Below, one piece after another: positions 1-6,640 of a stretch of 14,596 bases of DNA. The stretch spans positions 1 through 14,596 of the forward strand of contig DAOUEM010000381.1 of assembly GCA_034430555.1 (NCBI GenBank). Reading direction: 5' to 3'. The number at the start of each line of letters is the position of its first letter. Position 1 is the first letter of the stretch. Under the pieces are notes generated by a model. That model ran no database searches. It worked only from the letters and a program-made list of their open reading frames with translations, and was not told the origin of the DNA. This DNA is from DAOTXK01 sp034430555. GTDB lineage: Bacteria; Chloroflexota; Anaerolineae; Aggregatilineales; Ch27. Position numbers and translations under genes: made by a program.

Positions 1-2
1 GC

Positions 3-443
3 GGTGAACTACTGGCCCATTCCCAGGGGAAGACGCGTAACTTTGGCGAGGATGACACCGGGGAGAATCAGCCGCGTTGGGGCAGCGCCAGGTTCGATGC
101 CCGGACCCGTCTGATCTTGCGGGTCGTTGACTCCAGCCAGATCATCCAGGTCAACGCCCACCAGCCCGGCGGCGTGATCCTCGGGCGGACCGACCTGGCG
201 ACCGGTACCCAACCGGAGGTCGACCTTTTGCCTTTCGGCGCGCAGGACAAGGGCGTTTCCCGCCAGCATGCCCGGCTGGAAATCCGCGATGACTCGTTGT
301 ACATCACCGACCTGGGCAGCGCCAACTTCACCTTTTTAAACGGGCTGCGCCTGACCGGGCACCAGCCGCGCATCCTGCGCGACAGCGACGAGATTCGCCT
401 GGGGCACCTTAAGCTGCAAATCACGTTCGTCGACGCCGATTGA
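3..443 (+). CDS. FHA-domain protein, C-terminal part (5' end outside window)
   Basis: The reading frame is open from the first bases of the window to the TGA at 441-443, so the gene begins upstream; 146 residues are visible. They form a forkhead-associated (FHA) domain, which binds phosphothreonine peptides. Its signature elements occur in order: ILGR on the early strand, SRQHARLE (the phosphopeptide-binding Ser-Arg-x-His loop), the ITDLGS strand, a FLNG turn in the usual 'NG' position, and a final strand ending ITFVDAD a few residues before the stop. The FHA domain is therefore the extreme C-terminus. An internal TTG at 117 could start an ORF but is unlikely, because the first FHA strand (around TRLILRVVD) begins before it. 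By family knowledge such proteins read out Ser/Thr kinase signalling; the kinase or N-terminal partner domain is not visible. Domain call is firm, biological role unknown. Confidence 0.85.
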   Translation, partial: GELLAHSQGKTRNFGEDDTGENQPRWGSARFDARTRLILRVVDSSQIIQVNAHQPGGVILGRTDLATGTQPEVDLLPFGAQDKGVSRQHARLEIRDDSLYITDLGSANFTFLNGLRLTGHQPRILRDSDEIRLGHLKLQITFVDAD

Positions 444-462
444 CAAGCGGGGCGCCAAATCA

Positions 463-480
463 CAGGCGGCGCGCCGCCTG
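463..480. repeat. Perfect 18-bp GC-rich palindrome after the FHA gene
   Basis: The two 9-base halves, CAGGCGGCG and CGCCGCCTG, are exact reverse complements with no loop. The element begins 20 bases after the FHA stop codon and is bracketed by two GGCGCC hexamers at 451-456 and 488-493. No T-run follows, so a classical intrinsic terminator is not supported. It may be a rho-independent-like 3' stem, an mRNA-stabilising stem, or a binding site for a dimeric protein. Confidence 0.45.
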
Positions 481-582
481 AAGTGCTGGCGCCACCTGAA
501 CACCGCTGCCCGTAATGCCATCTGTGCCGGAACGGTTCGCCGCCAGTCGTCTGCGCGGCGATTTTTGCCGTCGCCAGGCAAT

Positions 583-614
583 GCCCCCCATGGGGGCCCC
601 AAAAAGTGGGGGGC
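583..614. repeat. Strong GC hairpin (8-bp inverted repeat) upstream of the 637-642 promoter
   Basis: GCCCCCCA at 583-590 is the exact reverse complement of TGGGGGGC at 607-614, leaving a 16-base loop that itself contains GGGGGCCCC. It lies between the FHA gene and the TATAAT-type promoter candidate, ending 22 bases before the -10. It could end transcription coming from the FHA gene (there is an A-tract in the loop but no T-run after the stem) or act as a regulatory site. From 444 to about 686 I see no credible coding sequence. Confidence 0.4.
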
Positions 615-636
615 GGACCGGGGGGCATTTGTGGCA

Positions 637-642
637 TATAAT
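637..642 (+). promoter_or_regulatory. Candidate sigma70-type -10 box (TATAAT)
   Basis: A perfect TATAAT sits at 637-642 in an otherwise GC-rich stretch. There is no TTGACA-like -35 at the normal distance (614-619 reads CGGACC) and no TG dinucleotide at the extended -10 position. Transcription from it would start near 649 and give a leader of about 38 bases to the ATG at 687, which has an AGGAG ribosome binding site at 674-678. Confidence 0.4.
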
Positions 643-686
643 AGGGACATCCTTAGGTGTGTGTCACATCCCCAGGAGATGGTCCC

Positions 687-851
687 ATGACCGGGAAATC
701 GACTGTTCCCCAGCCGGTGGCCGAACAGATTTGCGCAGACCTTCAGCAGAACCGCAAATGGTACAACCTGGTACTGTGGCAGTGCTTGGGGGTGCGCTAC
801 CTTTTTCCGGGGCGATCCGCACAAAATGCGCGGGGAAATCGTGGGCTGTAA
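687..851 (+). CDS. Small hypothetical ORF, possibly the 5' part of a frameshifted gene
   Basis: I do not recognise this 54-residue product. It has the translation signals of a real gene: an AGGAG at 674-678 eight bases before the ATG, and a TATAAT box 45 bases upstream of it. Codons from 687 to about 812 are rich in G or C at the third position (31 of 42 by hand count), but the last 12 codons of the frame are not (5 of 12). From 811 the neighbouring frame takes over a coding-like pattern (22 of 27 codons G or C at the third position) and runs to a TGA at 892-894. Read across a one-base shift near 813, the product would be about 68 aa, containing RKWYNLVLWQCLGVRYLFPG followed by DPHKMRGEIVGCNLVVRAY. 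This suggests a frameshifted or decayed small gene, or an assembly error. No function can be given. Confidence 0.35.
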   Translation: MTGKSTVPQPVAEQICADLQQNRKWYNLVLWQCLGVRYLFPGRSAQNARGNRGL

Positions 852-987
852 CCTGGTGGTGAGGGCCTACCGGAAGCAGCAGCGATCCACCTGAACTCTA
901 GGTATTTTCTCCGGCGGCGGGCGCGTATGCCAGTATCCCGCGGTTCAACAAGCGCCCACTGCCCTACCAGAGCGAGCGTACGACTCC

Positions 988-2916
988 ATGCAAATTCCCT
1001 TCCTTACCTTCCACCGTCTGATTCTCCTGCTGTTGATCCTGGCCCTGGCCGCCGGCCCCCTGACCGCCGGCTCTGGCGTCACCGCTCAGGGGCCGCTGCC
1101 TTACCAGGACCCCGCCCTGCCCATCGCCGAGCGGGTGGAAGACCTGCTGAGCCGCATGTCCCTGGACGAAAAAATCGGGCAGATGGTCCTGATCGAAAAA
1201 AATAGTATGCGTCTGGGCGACATCACCCGCTACGGCATCGGCGCGCTGCTGAGCGGCGGCGGCGGTTATCCCGTCCCCAACACGCCGGAAGCCTGGGCGG
1301 ACATGGTCGGCGATTTCCAGGCGTTTGCGCTGCAGACGCGGCTGGGCATTCCGCTGCTTTACGGGGTGGACAGCGTGCACGGCCATAACAATCTGTGGGG
1401 GGCCGTGATCTTCCCGCATAACATCGGGCTGGGCGCGGCGGGCGACCCGGCGCTGGTCGAGCGGATCGGGCGGGCCACGGCGGTCGAGACGGCGGCCACC
1501 GGCATCTACTGGAATTACGCGCCGGTGCTGGCCGTGCCGCAGGACATCCGCTGGGGGCGCACCTACGAAGGTTACGGCGAGGACCCGGCCCTGGTGGCGG
1601 CCCTGGGCGCGGCTTATCTGCGCGGTTTGCAGGGCGAAGACCTGGCCGCGCCGGATACCATCCTGGCGACGCCCAAACACTTCGTCGGCGATGGCGGCAC
1701 GACCTGGGGCACCCCGACCACTGCCGGTTACCTCCTGGACCAGGGCATCACCGAGGTAGACGAGGCCACACTGCGGGCCGTCCACCTGGCTCCTTATCTG
1801 GACGCCATCGACGCCGGGGCGATGAGCATCATGGTTTCCTTCTCCAGTTGGGGCGGCTTGAAGATGCACGCCCAGCGTTACCTGCTCACCGACGTGCTCA
1901 AGGGCGAGTTGGGCTTCCAGGGCTTCCTGGTTTCCGACTGGGCCGGCATCAGCCAGGTCGACGACGACTACTACCAGGCGCTGGTGACCGCCATCAATGC
2001 CGGCATCGACATGAACATGGTGCCCGGCAATTACACGGGCGCGATCGCTCTGATGCGCCAGGCGGTCCAGTCTGGTGACATTTCCGAAGAACGCATCGAC
2101 GATGCGGTGCGGCGCATCCTCACGGTGAAGTTTATGCTCGGCCTGTTTGAGCACCCTTACCCGGAACCGTCGCTGCTGGCCGAGATCGGCTCGGCAGAGC
2201 ACCGTGCCCTGGCCCGTGAAGCCGTCGCCCGTTCGCTGGTGCTGCTCAAAAACGACGACGAAACCCTGCCCATCCCCGTGCAAACGCCGGTTATCCTGGT
2301 GGGGGGCGTGGCCGCGCACGATGTCGGCGTGCAATCGGGCGGCTGGACGGTGGAATGGCAGGGCATCGTGGGCATAGATTTGCCTGGCACCTCGATTGTC
2401 GAGGGCATCGCGACCAGCGCTTCTGCCGAGACCGCGATTTACTACGATCCAAGGGGCTGGTTCGCCAATCTAGCCGATTCCGCCGGCAATCCCTTGTACG
2501 CCCCGTATTGTGTAGCTGTCGTGGGTGAACCACCCTACGCAGAGGGTCTCGGCGACCGCGCCGACCTGGCCTTGTTCGACTACGACCGCGCCATGATCGA
2601 ACGGCTGCGAGGACGCTGCGAGCGGCTGGTGGTGGTGATTGTCTCTGGCCGCCCGCTGATCGTGACCGACGACCTCGACGACTGGGACGCGTTGGTGGCG
2701 GCCTGGCTGCCCGGCTCCGAGGGCCAGGGTGTGGCCGACGTGCTGTTCGGCGACCAGCCGTTTACCGGCCGGCTGTCCTACAGTTGGCCCCGTTCAATGG
2801 ACCAGGTGCCGCTCGACATGCTGTTGGCGAGCGAGGAGGGGCCGTTGTTCCCCTATGGCTTCGGGCTGGAATACCCGATCGTCGAGGAAACGCCCGCCCC
2901 GACCCCGGCGGATTAA
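988..2916 (+). CDS. Secreted glycoside hydrolase family 3 beta-glucosidase / exo-beta-glucanase
   Basis: A 642-aa GH3 enzyme that releases terminal beta-linked glucose from glucosides or beta-glucans outside the membrane. Residues 1-33 form a signal peptide: a short basic start, an LILLLLILALAAG core, and a likely signal peptidase I cut after VTA. The (beta/alpha)8 domain follows, with GVDSVHG near 126-132, KHF at 230-232 and the catalytic nucleophile Asp317 in VSDW. The linker ARSLVLLKN leads into the second domain, where GGWTVEWQG (461-469) and VVGE with Glu514 match the barley ExoI type, in which the equivalent Glu is the acid/base. Length fits this type; there is no C-terminal fibronectin-like domain, and the protein ends in a short Pro/Thr tail after GFGLEYP. 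The ATG at 988 is the first usual start in the frame after a TGA at 892-894; its ribosome binding site is weak. Family is certain, exact substrate is not. Confidence 0.95.
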   Translation: MQIPFLTFHRLILLLLILALAAGPLTAGSGVTAQGPLPYQDPALPIAERVEDLLSRMSLDEKIGQMVLIEKNSMRLGDITRYGIGALLSGGGGYPVPNTPEAWADMVGDFQAFALQTRLGIPLLYGVDSVHGHNNLWGAVIFPHNIGLGAAGDPALVERIGRATAVETAATGIYWNYAPVLAVPQDIRWGRTYEGYGEDPALVAALGAAYLRGLQGEDLAAPDTILATPKHFVGDGGTTWGTPTTAGYLLDQGITEVDEATLRAVHLAPYLDAIDAGAMSIMVSFSSWGGLKMHAQRYLLTDVLKGELGFQGFLVSDWAGISQVDDDYYQALVTAINAGIDMNMVPGNYTGAIALMRQAVQSGDISEERIDDAVRRILTVKFMLGLFEHPYPEPSLLAEIGSAEHRALAREAVARSLVLLKNDDETLPIPVQTPVILVGGVAAHDVGVQSGGWTVEWQGIVGIDLPGTSIVEGIATSASAETAIYYDPRGWFANLADSAGNPLYAPYCVAVVGEPPYAEGLGDRADLALFDYDRAMIERLRGRCERLVVVIVSGRPLIVTDDLDDWDALVAAWLPGSEGQGVADVLFGDQPFTGRLSYSWPRSMDQVPLDMLLASEEGPLFPYGFGLEYPIVEETPAPTPAD

Positions 2917-2984
2917 CTGACCTGAGACAGGCAGGCGGGCGATCCCCCCAGGGACGCCCCATCTCACAAACAGGCGGCGATACC

Positions 2985-3857
2985 ATGAAACTTGGCGTGA
3001 CCTTCCCCCAGTTGGAGATCGGCAGTGACCCGGCGGCGATCCGCGATTACGCGCAGACCGTCGAAGGACTGGGCTTTGATTACCTGCTGGCCTACGAGCA
3101 CGTGCTCGGCGCGAACCCGGATCGGCCTGGCGGCTGGCACGGCCCCTATACGCACGAGAGCGCCTTCCACGAGCCGTTCGTGCTGTTCGGCTTCCTGGCC
3201 GGGCAAACGACGCGCCTCGAGCTGGGCACCAATATCCTGATCCTGCCGCAGCGGCCCACCGTGCTGGTCGCCAAGCAGGCCGCCCAGGTGGACGTGCTGT
3301 CCGGCGGACGTCTGCGGCTGGGCATCGGCGTCGGCTGGAACAAGGTGGAGTACGATGCCTTGGGCTACGACTTCCACACGCGCGGCAGGCGCTGCGAGGA
3401 GCAGGTCGCCCTGCTGAATGCCCTGTGGACGCAGCCGCTGGTCACCTTCCAGGGGCGGCACGAAAACGTGGCGGACGCCGGCCTCAACCCGATGCCCGTG
3501 CAGCGGCCGATCCCTATCTGGTTTGGCGGGCTGGCCGATCCCGTCCTGCGGCGGATGGCGCGTCTGGGCGCGGGCTGGATGCCCAATCCCATGCCGCTGG
3601 AGAAGAGCCAGGCGGTGGTGGCACGGCTGCGCGATTACCTGATGGAAGTCGGCCGTCCGGTGACGGCGTTCGGCATCGACGTGCGTATCAACGTGCGCAC
3701 TATGCCGGACGAGGCCGACTGGCTGGCCCACGCCCGCGCCTGGGAGCAGCTGGGGGCGACGCACCTCTGCATCAACACCATGGGCGCGGGTTACGAGTCC
3801 CTGGACGAGCACCTGGCGGCTATCCGCCGCTTCAAGGAGGCGATGGCCGGGTTGTAG
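2985..3857 (+). CDS. LLM-class (luciferase-like) F420-dependent oxidoreductase
   Basis: A 290-aa protein of the bacterial luciferase-like monooxygenase superfamily, in the F420-type branch. It has the TIM-barrel pattern of that family: MKLGVTFPQ as the first strand, GFDYLLAYEHV, an LGTNILILPQR strand followed by the LVAKQAAQVDVLSGGR helix, the diagnostic SGGRLRLGIGVGWN at 106-119, then ALG, RGRRCEEQ and ALW, and a late IPIWFGGLADP strand. Members use reduced F420 or FMN for hydride transfer or monooxygenation; the substrate cannot be read from sequence. The ATG at 2985 matches the family N-terminus and is preceded by a weak purine-rich AGGCGGCG. It lies 68 bp after the GH3 gene on the same strand with no clear terminator between, so co-transcription is possible, though no functional link is obvious. 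It converges on the glycosyltransferase gene. Confidence 0.92.
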   Translation: MKLGVTFPQLEIGSDPAAIRDYAQTVEGLGFDYLLAYEHVLGANPDRPGGWHGPYTHESAFHEPFVLFGFLAGQTTRLELGTNILILPQRPTVLVAKQAAQVDVLSGGRLRLGIGVGWNKVEYDALGYDFHTRGRRCEEQVALLNALWTQPLVTFQGRHENVADAGLNPMPVQRPIPIWFGGLADPVLRRMARLGAGWMPNPMPLEKSQAVVARLRDYLMEVGRPVTAFGIDVRINVRTMPDEADWLAHARAWEQLGATHLCINTMGAGYESLDEHLAAIRRFKEAMAGL

Positions 3858-3903
3858 ATGGGTGAGGCGTTGCTATCGAACACCCCTGCCGATACTCATC
3901 TAC
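3854..3903. terminator. Stem-loop between convergent genes, possible bidirectional terminator
   Basis: GTAGATGGGT at 3854-3863 pairs with ACTCATCTAC at 3894-3903: ten pairs including one G-U on the + strand transcript. A shorter imperfect inner stem (AGGCGT with ACCCCT) lies in the loop. It spans the stop of the oxidoreductase gene and the 54-bp gap to the convergent glycosyltransferase stop. There is no good T-run on either side, so efficiency as an intrinsic terminator is uncertain. Confidence 0.4.
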
Positions 3904-3911
3904 CCCGCGTT

Positions 3912-6488
3912 TTACCGCACGGCGATCTCCGCCAGCAGCAGGCGGCCCCCGCCGAAATCCTCGCCGCCGCGGATGGGCAGCCGCGCCCCGCTTAACCCGT
4001 CGTAGACGCCCAGCAGCAGCACGTAATCGCCGGGCGGGGTCTCCGGCGGAACAGCGATCGTCACCGTGTCCAGCACGGTCTCGCCCCGCTCCCATACCCA
4101 GAAGGGATATGTGCCCATTCGCGGCGGCCCGTCGAATTGTGCCAGGACGCCGTCCGCCGAATCGGCCCGGGTCGGGTCGGTCAGGTGGACGAAGAAACGC
4201 GTGTCGGCCTGGGGCGGGTCGATGGCCCCCCAGTGCAGCCGCAGGGTGATCGCCTCGCCCGGTGCAGCCTGCCGTGTCTCCAGGTCGAAGCCGTACAGGG
4301 TGGCCGTCTGACCAAAAGCCGCGCCGCTGGCGGTCGCCGGGGACGGTGGAGGCGGGTCCGGCTGACCGGCGTAAACCCAATAGTGAAACGGCTGGTAGCG
4401 GAAGCCGGGCGGCGCCTCTGCCACGCTCAGTTCGAAACGCGCCGTGGGGCCGTCCAGCAGGTCCGGCGCGATGAGCAGCCCACGCTCCAGCCATTGGCCG
4501 GGCACGCGCGGCAGCCGCCACAGTCCCGCCTCGCGCCCGTTGACGCGCACCCGCAGCGTCATGTCGTCGAACTGGTGCAGGCGGACCACCAGCAGCAGCC
4601 ACTCCCCGGAGTCGGGCGCGGCTACCGTGAACGCTTCGCCGCCGGTCAGCCGCCGCCCCCCGTCGGCCAGGGTGAGGGCCGGGTCTTCGCGGTAGGGCAT
4701 CACCCGTGGCACGCTCATGAAGCCGTCCGGGCGACCCTGCTGCCACCAGCGATAATCATGGGCGGCTTCGTCGGCCACGTCGGCCACGTCCAGCCGGTCG
4801 AGGGGCGTCCAGCCGTCGACCAGGGCCAGCGTCGAGGGCTGCTGTGGCGCTTCGGCCAGCTCAGCCCCGGACCAGTCCGGGCGCGTGATGAGCTGCTGCG
4901 TCTCCGTCTGATCGCTGACGCCCGGCGCATCCACCCACAGGCCCATCTCTACCCGGAACAGCACCTCGCCGAACAGGTCCGAGGCGCTGGCCAGCCCGTA
5001 GAAGGGCACCGTCGTATCGCGGTAGACGACATAATATTCGGGACGGAAGTTTTCCAGCGATTCGTAGATCGCGCCCGGCCCATTGCGCTGATAGGGCGAC
5101 TGGCCGCTGGTGGTCAGGCCGACGATGTCGAAGGTGTGGCGCTCGCCCAGGTAGCGGGTCGCCCCGACATCGGCCACGGCGAAGCGCGTCTCGGGCGGGG
5201 TATTGGTCCGCATCCAGTCCGCCAGGGCGATGTGCGTGCCGACCGTGGTCTGGCCGCCGGTGGTGTACGACTCGGCGAAACCGGGCAGCGTGAGGATCAT
5301 CCACAGGACGACAAACCCGCCGAACCCCACGCCCGCCGCCCATCCGATGCGTGCCCCCCACCGCCGGGCGATGGCCTGCGCCAGCCGGGCCAATCCCAGC
5401 GCCGCCAGGACCGTGATCGCCACGTAAAGCGGCATCTGGTAGCGGTAGACCTCCCAGCGCACGTTTTCCAGCGTGGTTAGCGCGCCCAACGTCAGCCCGA
5501 ACCAACCCGCCAGCACCAGGGCCAGCCGCCGTCCGGGCGATCCACCGCGCCTTAACAGCCACCAGCCGCCGGCTATCGCGGCCACCTGCGCCAGCGGCAG
5601 GACGTACCAGCGTCCGTCCGGGCTGAGGCCGCCAAACAGCCGGGCGAACAGGTCCAGCGCCGCCGTGATGGCGTCCCGGACGAGGGTGTCCAGGTAGAGG
5701 GGCACGTGCGTCAGGCGGGACTTGGCCTGGAAGCCCGCCGCCGAGATCGTGCCGGTCAGGGCTAGGTTGAGCAGCAGGGGCAGCGCGGCCACCACCAGCG
5801 GCACGACCGCCCAGGCTAACCGCCGCCGGTCGGACCCATCCCGCCTGGGAAGCAGCAGCATCACCCCCAGCATCACAACCGGCAGGATCAGCATTTCCGG
5901 GCGCGTCAGGACCAGCAGCGAGGTCAGCAGCGCCGTCAGCCGGAGCCGGTCCGCCGTCCAGGCCCACAGCACCCCCACCACCAGCGCGATCAGCAGGCCG
6001 GTCTCCATGCCGTTGAGGAAGGCCCAGCCCATCCAGCCACTCCCGGCGAAAATCACGCCGCCCAGCAGCCCGATTCCCCAGGCCGGTATCGCCGGTGACT
6101 CATCATTCTCGGTCGGCAGCAGGTCGACGGCGCGGCGGATCAGGTCGGTCAGCAGGGCCGCCGCCACCGGGAACAGGCTCAGCCCCAGCAGCAGGGTGAC
6201 GGTTGGCATGGCCCTCGCCGGGATGCCCAGCACAAAGCCGGCGGTGAGGATCGCCATATACAGCAGGCTGGTTTCGCCGGTGGTGACCGGGTCGCCGCTG
6301 TTGTATTGCAGGAAGTGGCCGTCCGCCGCCTGCCGGGCGTATTGCAGGTGGATGTAGGCGTCGTCGATGGGCAGGGCCGCGCTGCCGTCCGGCGCATAGA
6401 CGGCGTGGCTCAGCATCAGCAGGCCGCTACCCAGGGCCAGCAGGGCGACCAGCAGCGGGGCGATTCGGGCGGGCGAGAGTCGGGTCAT
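3912..6488 (-). CDS. GT-C membrane glycosyltransferase (ArnT/PMT-like) with large ectodomain, copy 1
   Basis: An 858-aa integral membrane protein expected to move a sugar from a polyprenyl-phosphate donor to an envelope acceptor. A first membrane helix at about 8-30 is followed by the loop LPIDDAYIHLQYA, whose Asp42-Asp43 is the acidic pair typical of GT-C enzymes. About ten further hydrophobic segments run to residue 412. The rest is outside the membrane: a segment with GATRYLGERHTFDIVGLTT (about 413-540), a beta-sandwich-like part (about 555-712) with GGRRLTGGEAFTV and PFHYWVYAGQPDP, a Pro-rich hinge, and a C-terminal beta-rich domain (about 722-858) with PPQADTRFFVHLTDP and PPGDYVLLLGVYDGLSG. 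It is a clear paralogue of the next gene, which lies 152 bp upstream on the same strand. An AAGGA (6503-6507, minus strand) lies 14 bases before the ATG. Donor and acceptor cannot be named. Confidence 0.85.
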   Translation of the reverse strand: MTRLSPARIAPLLVALLALGSGLLMLSHAVYAPDGSAALPIDDAYIHLQYARQAADGHFLQYNSGDPVTTGETSLLYMAILTAGFVLGIPARAMPTVTLLLGLSLFPVAAALLTDLIRRAVDLLPTENDESPAIPAWGIGLLGGVIFAGSGWMGWAFLNGMETGLLIALVVGVLWAWTADRLRLTALLTSLLVLTRPEMLILPVVMLGVMLLLPRRDGSDRRRLAWAVVPLVVAALPLLLNLALTGTISAAGFQAKSRLTHVPLYLDTLVRDAITAALDLFARLFGGLSPDGRWYVLPLAQVAAIAGGWWLLRRGGSPGRRLALVLAGWFGLTLGALTTLENVRWEVYRYQMPLYVAITVLAALGLARLAQAIARRWGARIGWAAGVGFGGFVVLWMILTLPGFAESYTTGGQTTVGTHIALADWMRTNTPPETRFAVADVGATRYLGERHTFDIVGLTTSGQSPYQRNGPGAIYESLENFRPEYYVVYRDTTVPFYGLASASDLFGEVLFRVEMGLWVDAPGVSDQTETQQLITRPDWSGAELAEAPQQPSTLALVDGWTPLDRLDVADVADEAAHDYRWWQQGRPDGFMSVPRVMPYREDPALTLADGGRRLTGGEAFTVAAPDSGEWLLLVVRLHQFDDMTLRVRVNGREAGLWRLPRVPGQWLERGLLIAPDLLDGPTARFELSVAEAPPGFRYQPFHYWVYAGQPDPPPPSPATASGAAFGQTATLYGFDLETRQAAPGEAITLRLHWGAIDPPQADTRFFVHLTDPTRADSADGVLAQFDGPPRMGTYPFWVWERGETVLDTVTIAVPPETPPGDYVLLLGVYDGLSGARLPIRGGEDFGGGRLLLAEIAVR

Positions 6489-6547
6489 AGGGCGGGCGAG
6501 TTTCCTTGCATATCCGGCGAAACGCCCCCCAGTCTACCGGATCAGGT

Positions 6548-6582
6548 CGGTAAAATACACCGGGCCGATAAAATCATCGGGC
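6548..6582. repeat. Imperfect tandem direct repeat between the two glycosyltransferase genes
   Basis: CGGTAAAATACACCGGGC at 6548-6565 is followed directly by CGATAAAATCATCGGGC at 6566-6582. The second unit contains a 5-bp inverted repeat, CCGAT at 6565-6569 and ATCGG at 6576-6580, around AAAATC. On the minus strand the first unit gives TGTATTTTACC, a poor -10-like sequence about 60 bases before the copy 1 start. The element could be an operator, a weak promoter for copy 1, or part of the 3' end of copy 2. The rest of the 152-bp gap shows nothing else. Confidence 0.35.
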
Positions 6583-6640
6583 AGGTCAACCAGGTAGGGA
6601 CGAGGCGGTGCGTCGTCCCCAGCAATGCACCGAAAGCGGT

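Noticed and set aside
117..119. TTG as start of the FHA protein
   Set aside because: The first FHA strand begins before it and the frame is open to the window edge, so the gene is more likely truncated by the window.
515..862. A 115-codon open frame on the + strand overlapping the small ORF at 687
   Set aside because: It runs through the GC hairpin and the TATAAT promoter, has no ribosome binding site, and its product looks random.
964..2334. A 456-codon open frame on the - strand
   Set aside because: It is the complement of the GH3 gene, whose catalytic motifs and signal peptide are unambiguous.
4137..5480. A 447-codon open frame on the + strand
   Set aside because: It is antisense to the copy 1 glycosyltransferase, with the same low-complexity Arg/Gln/His composition and no recognisable motif.
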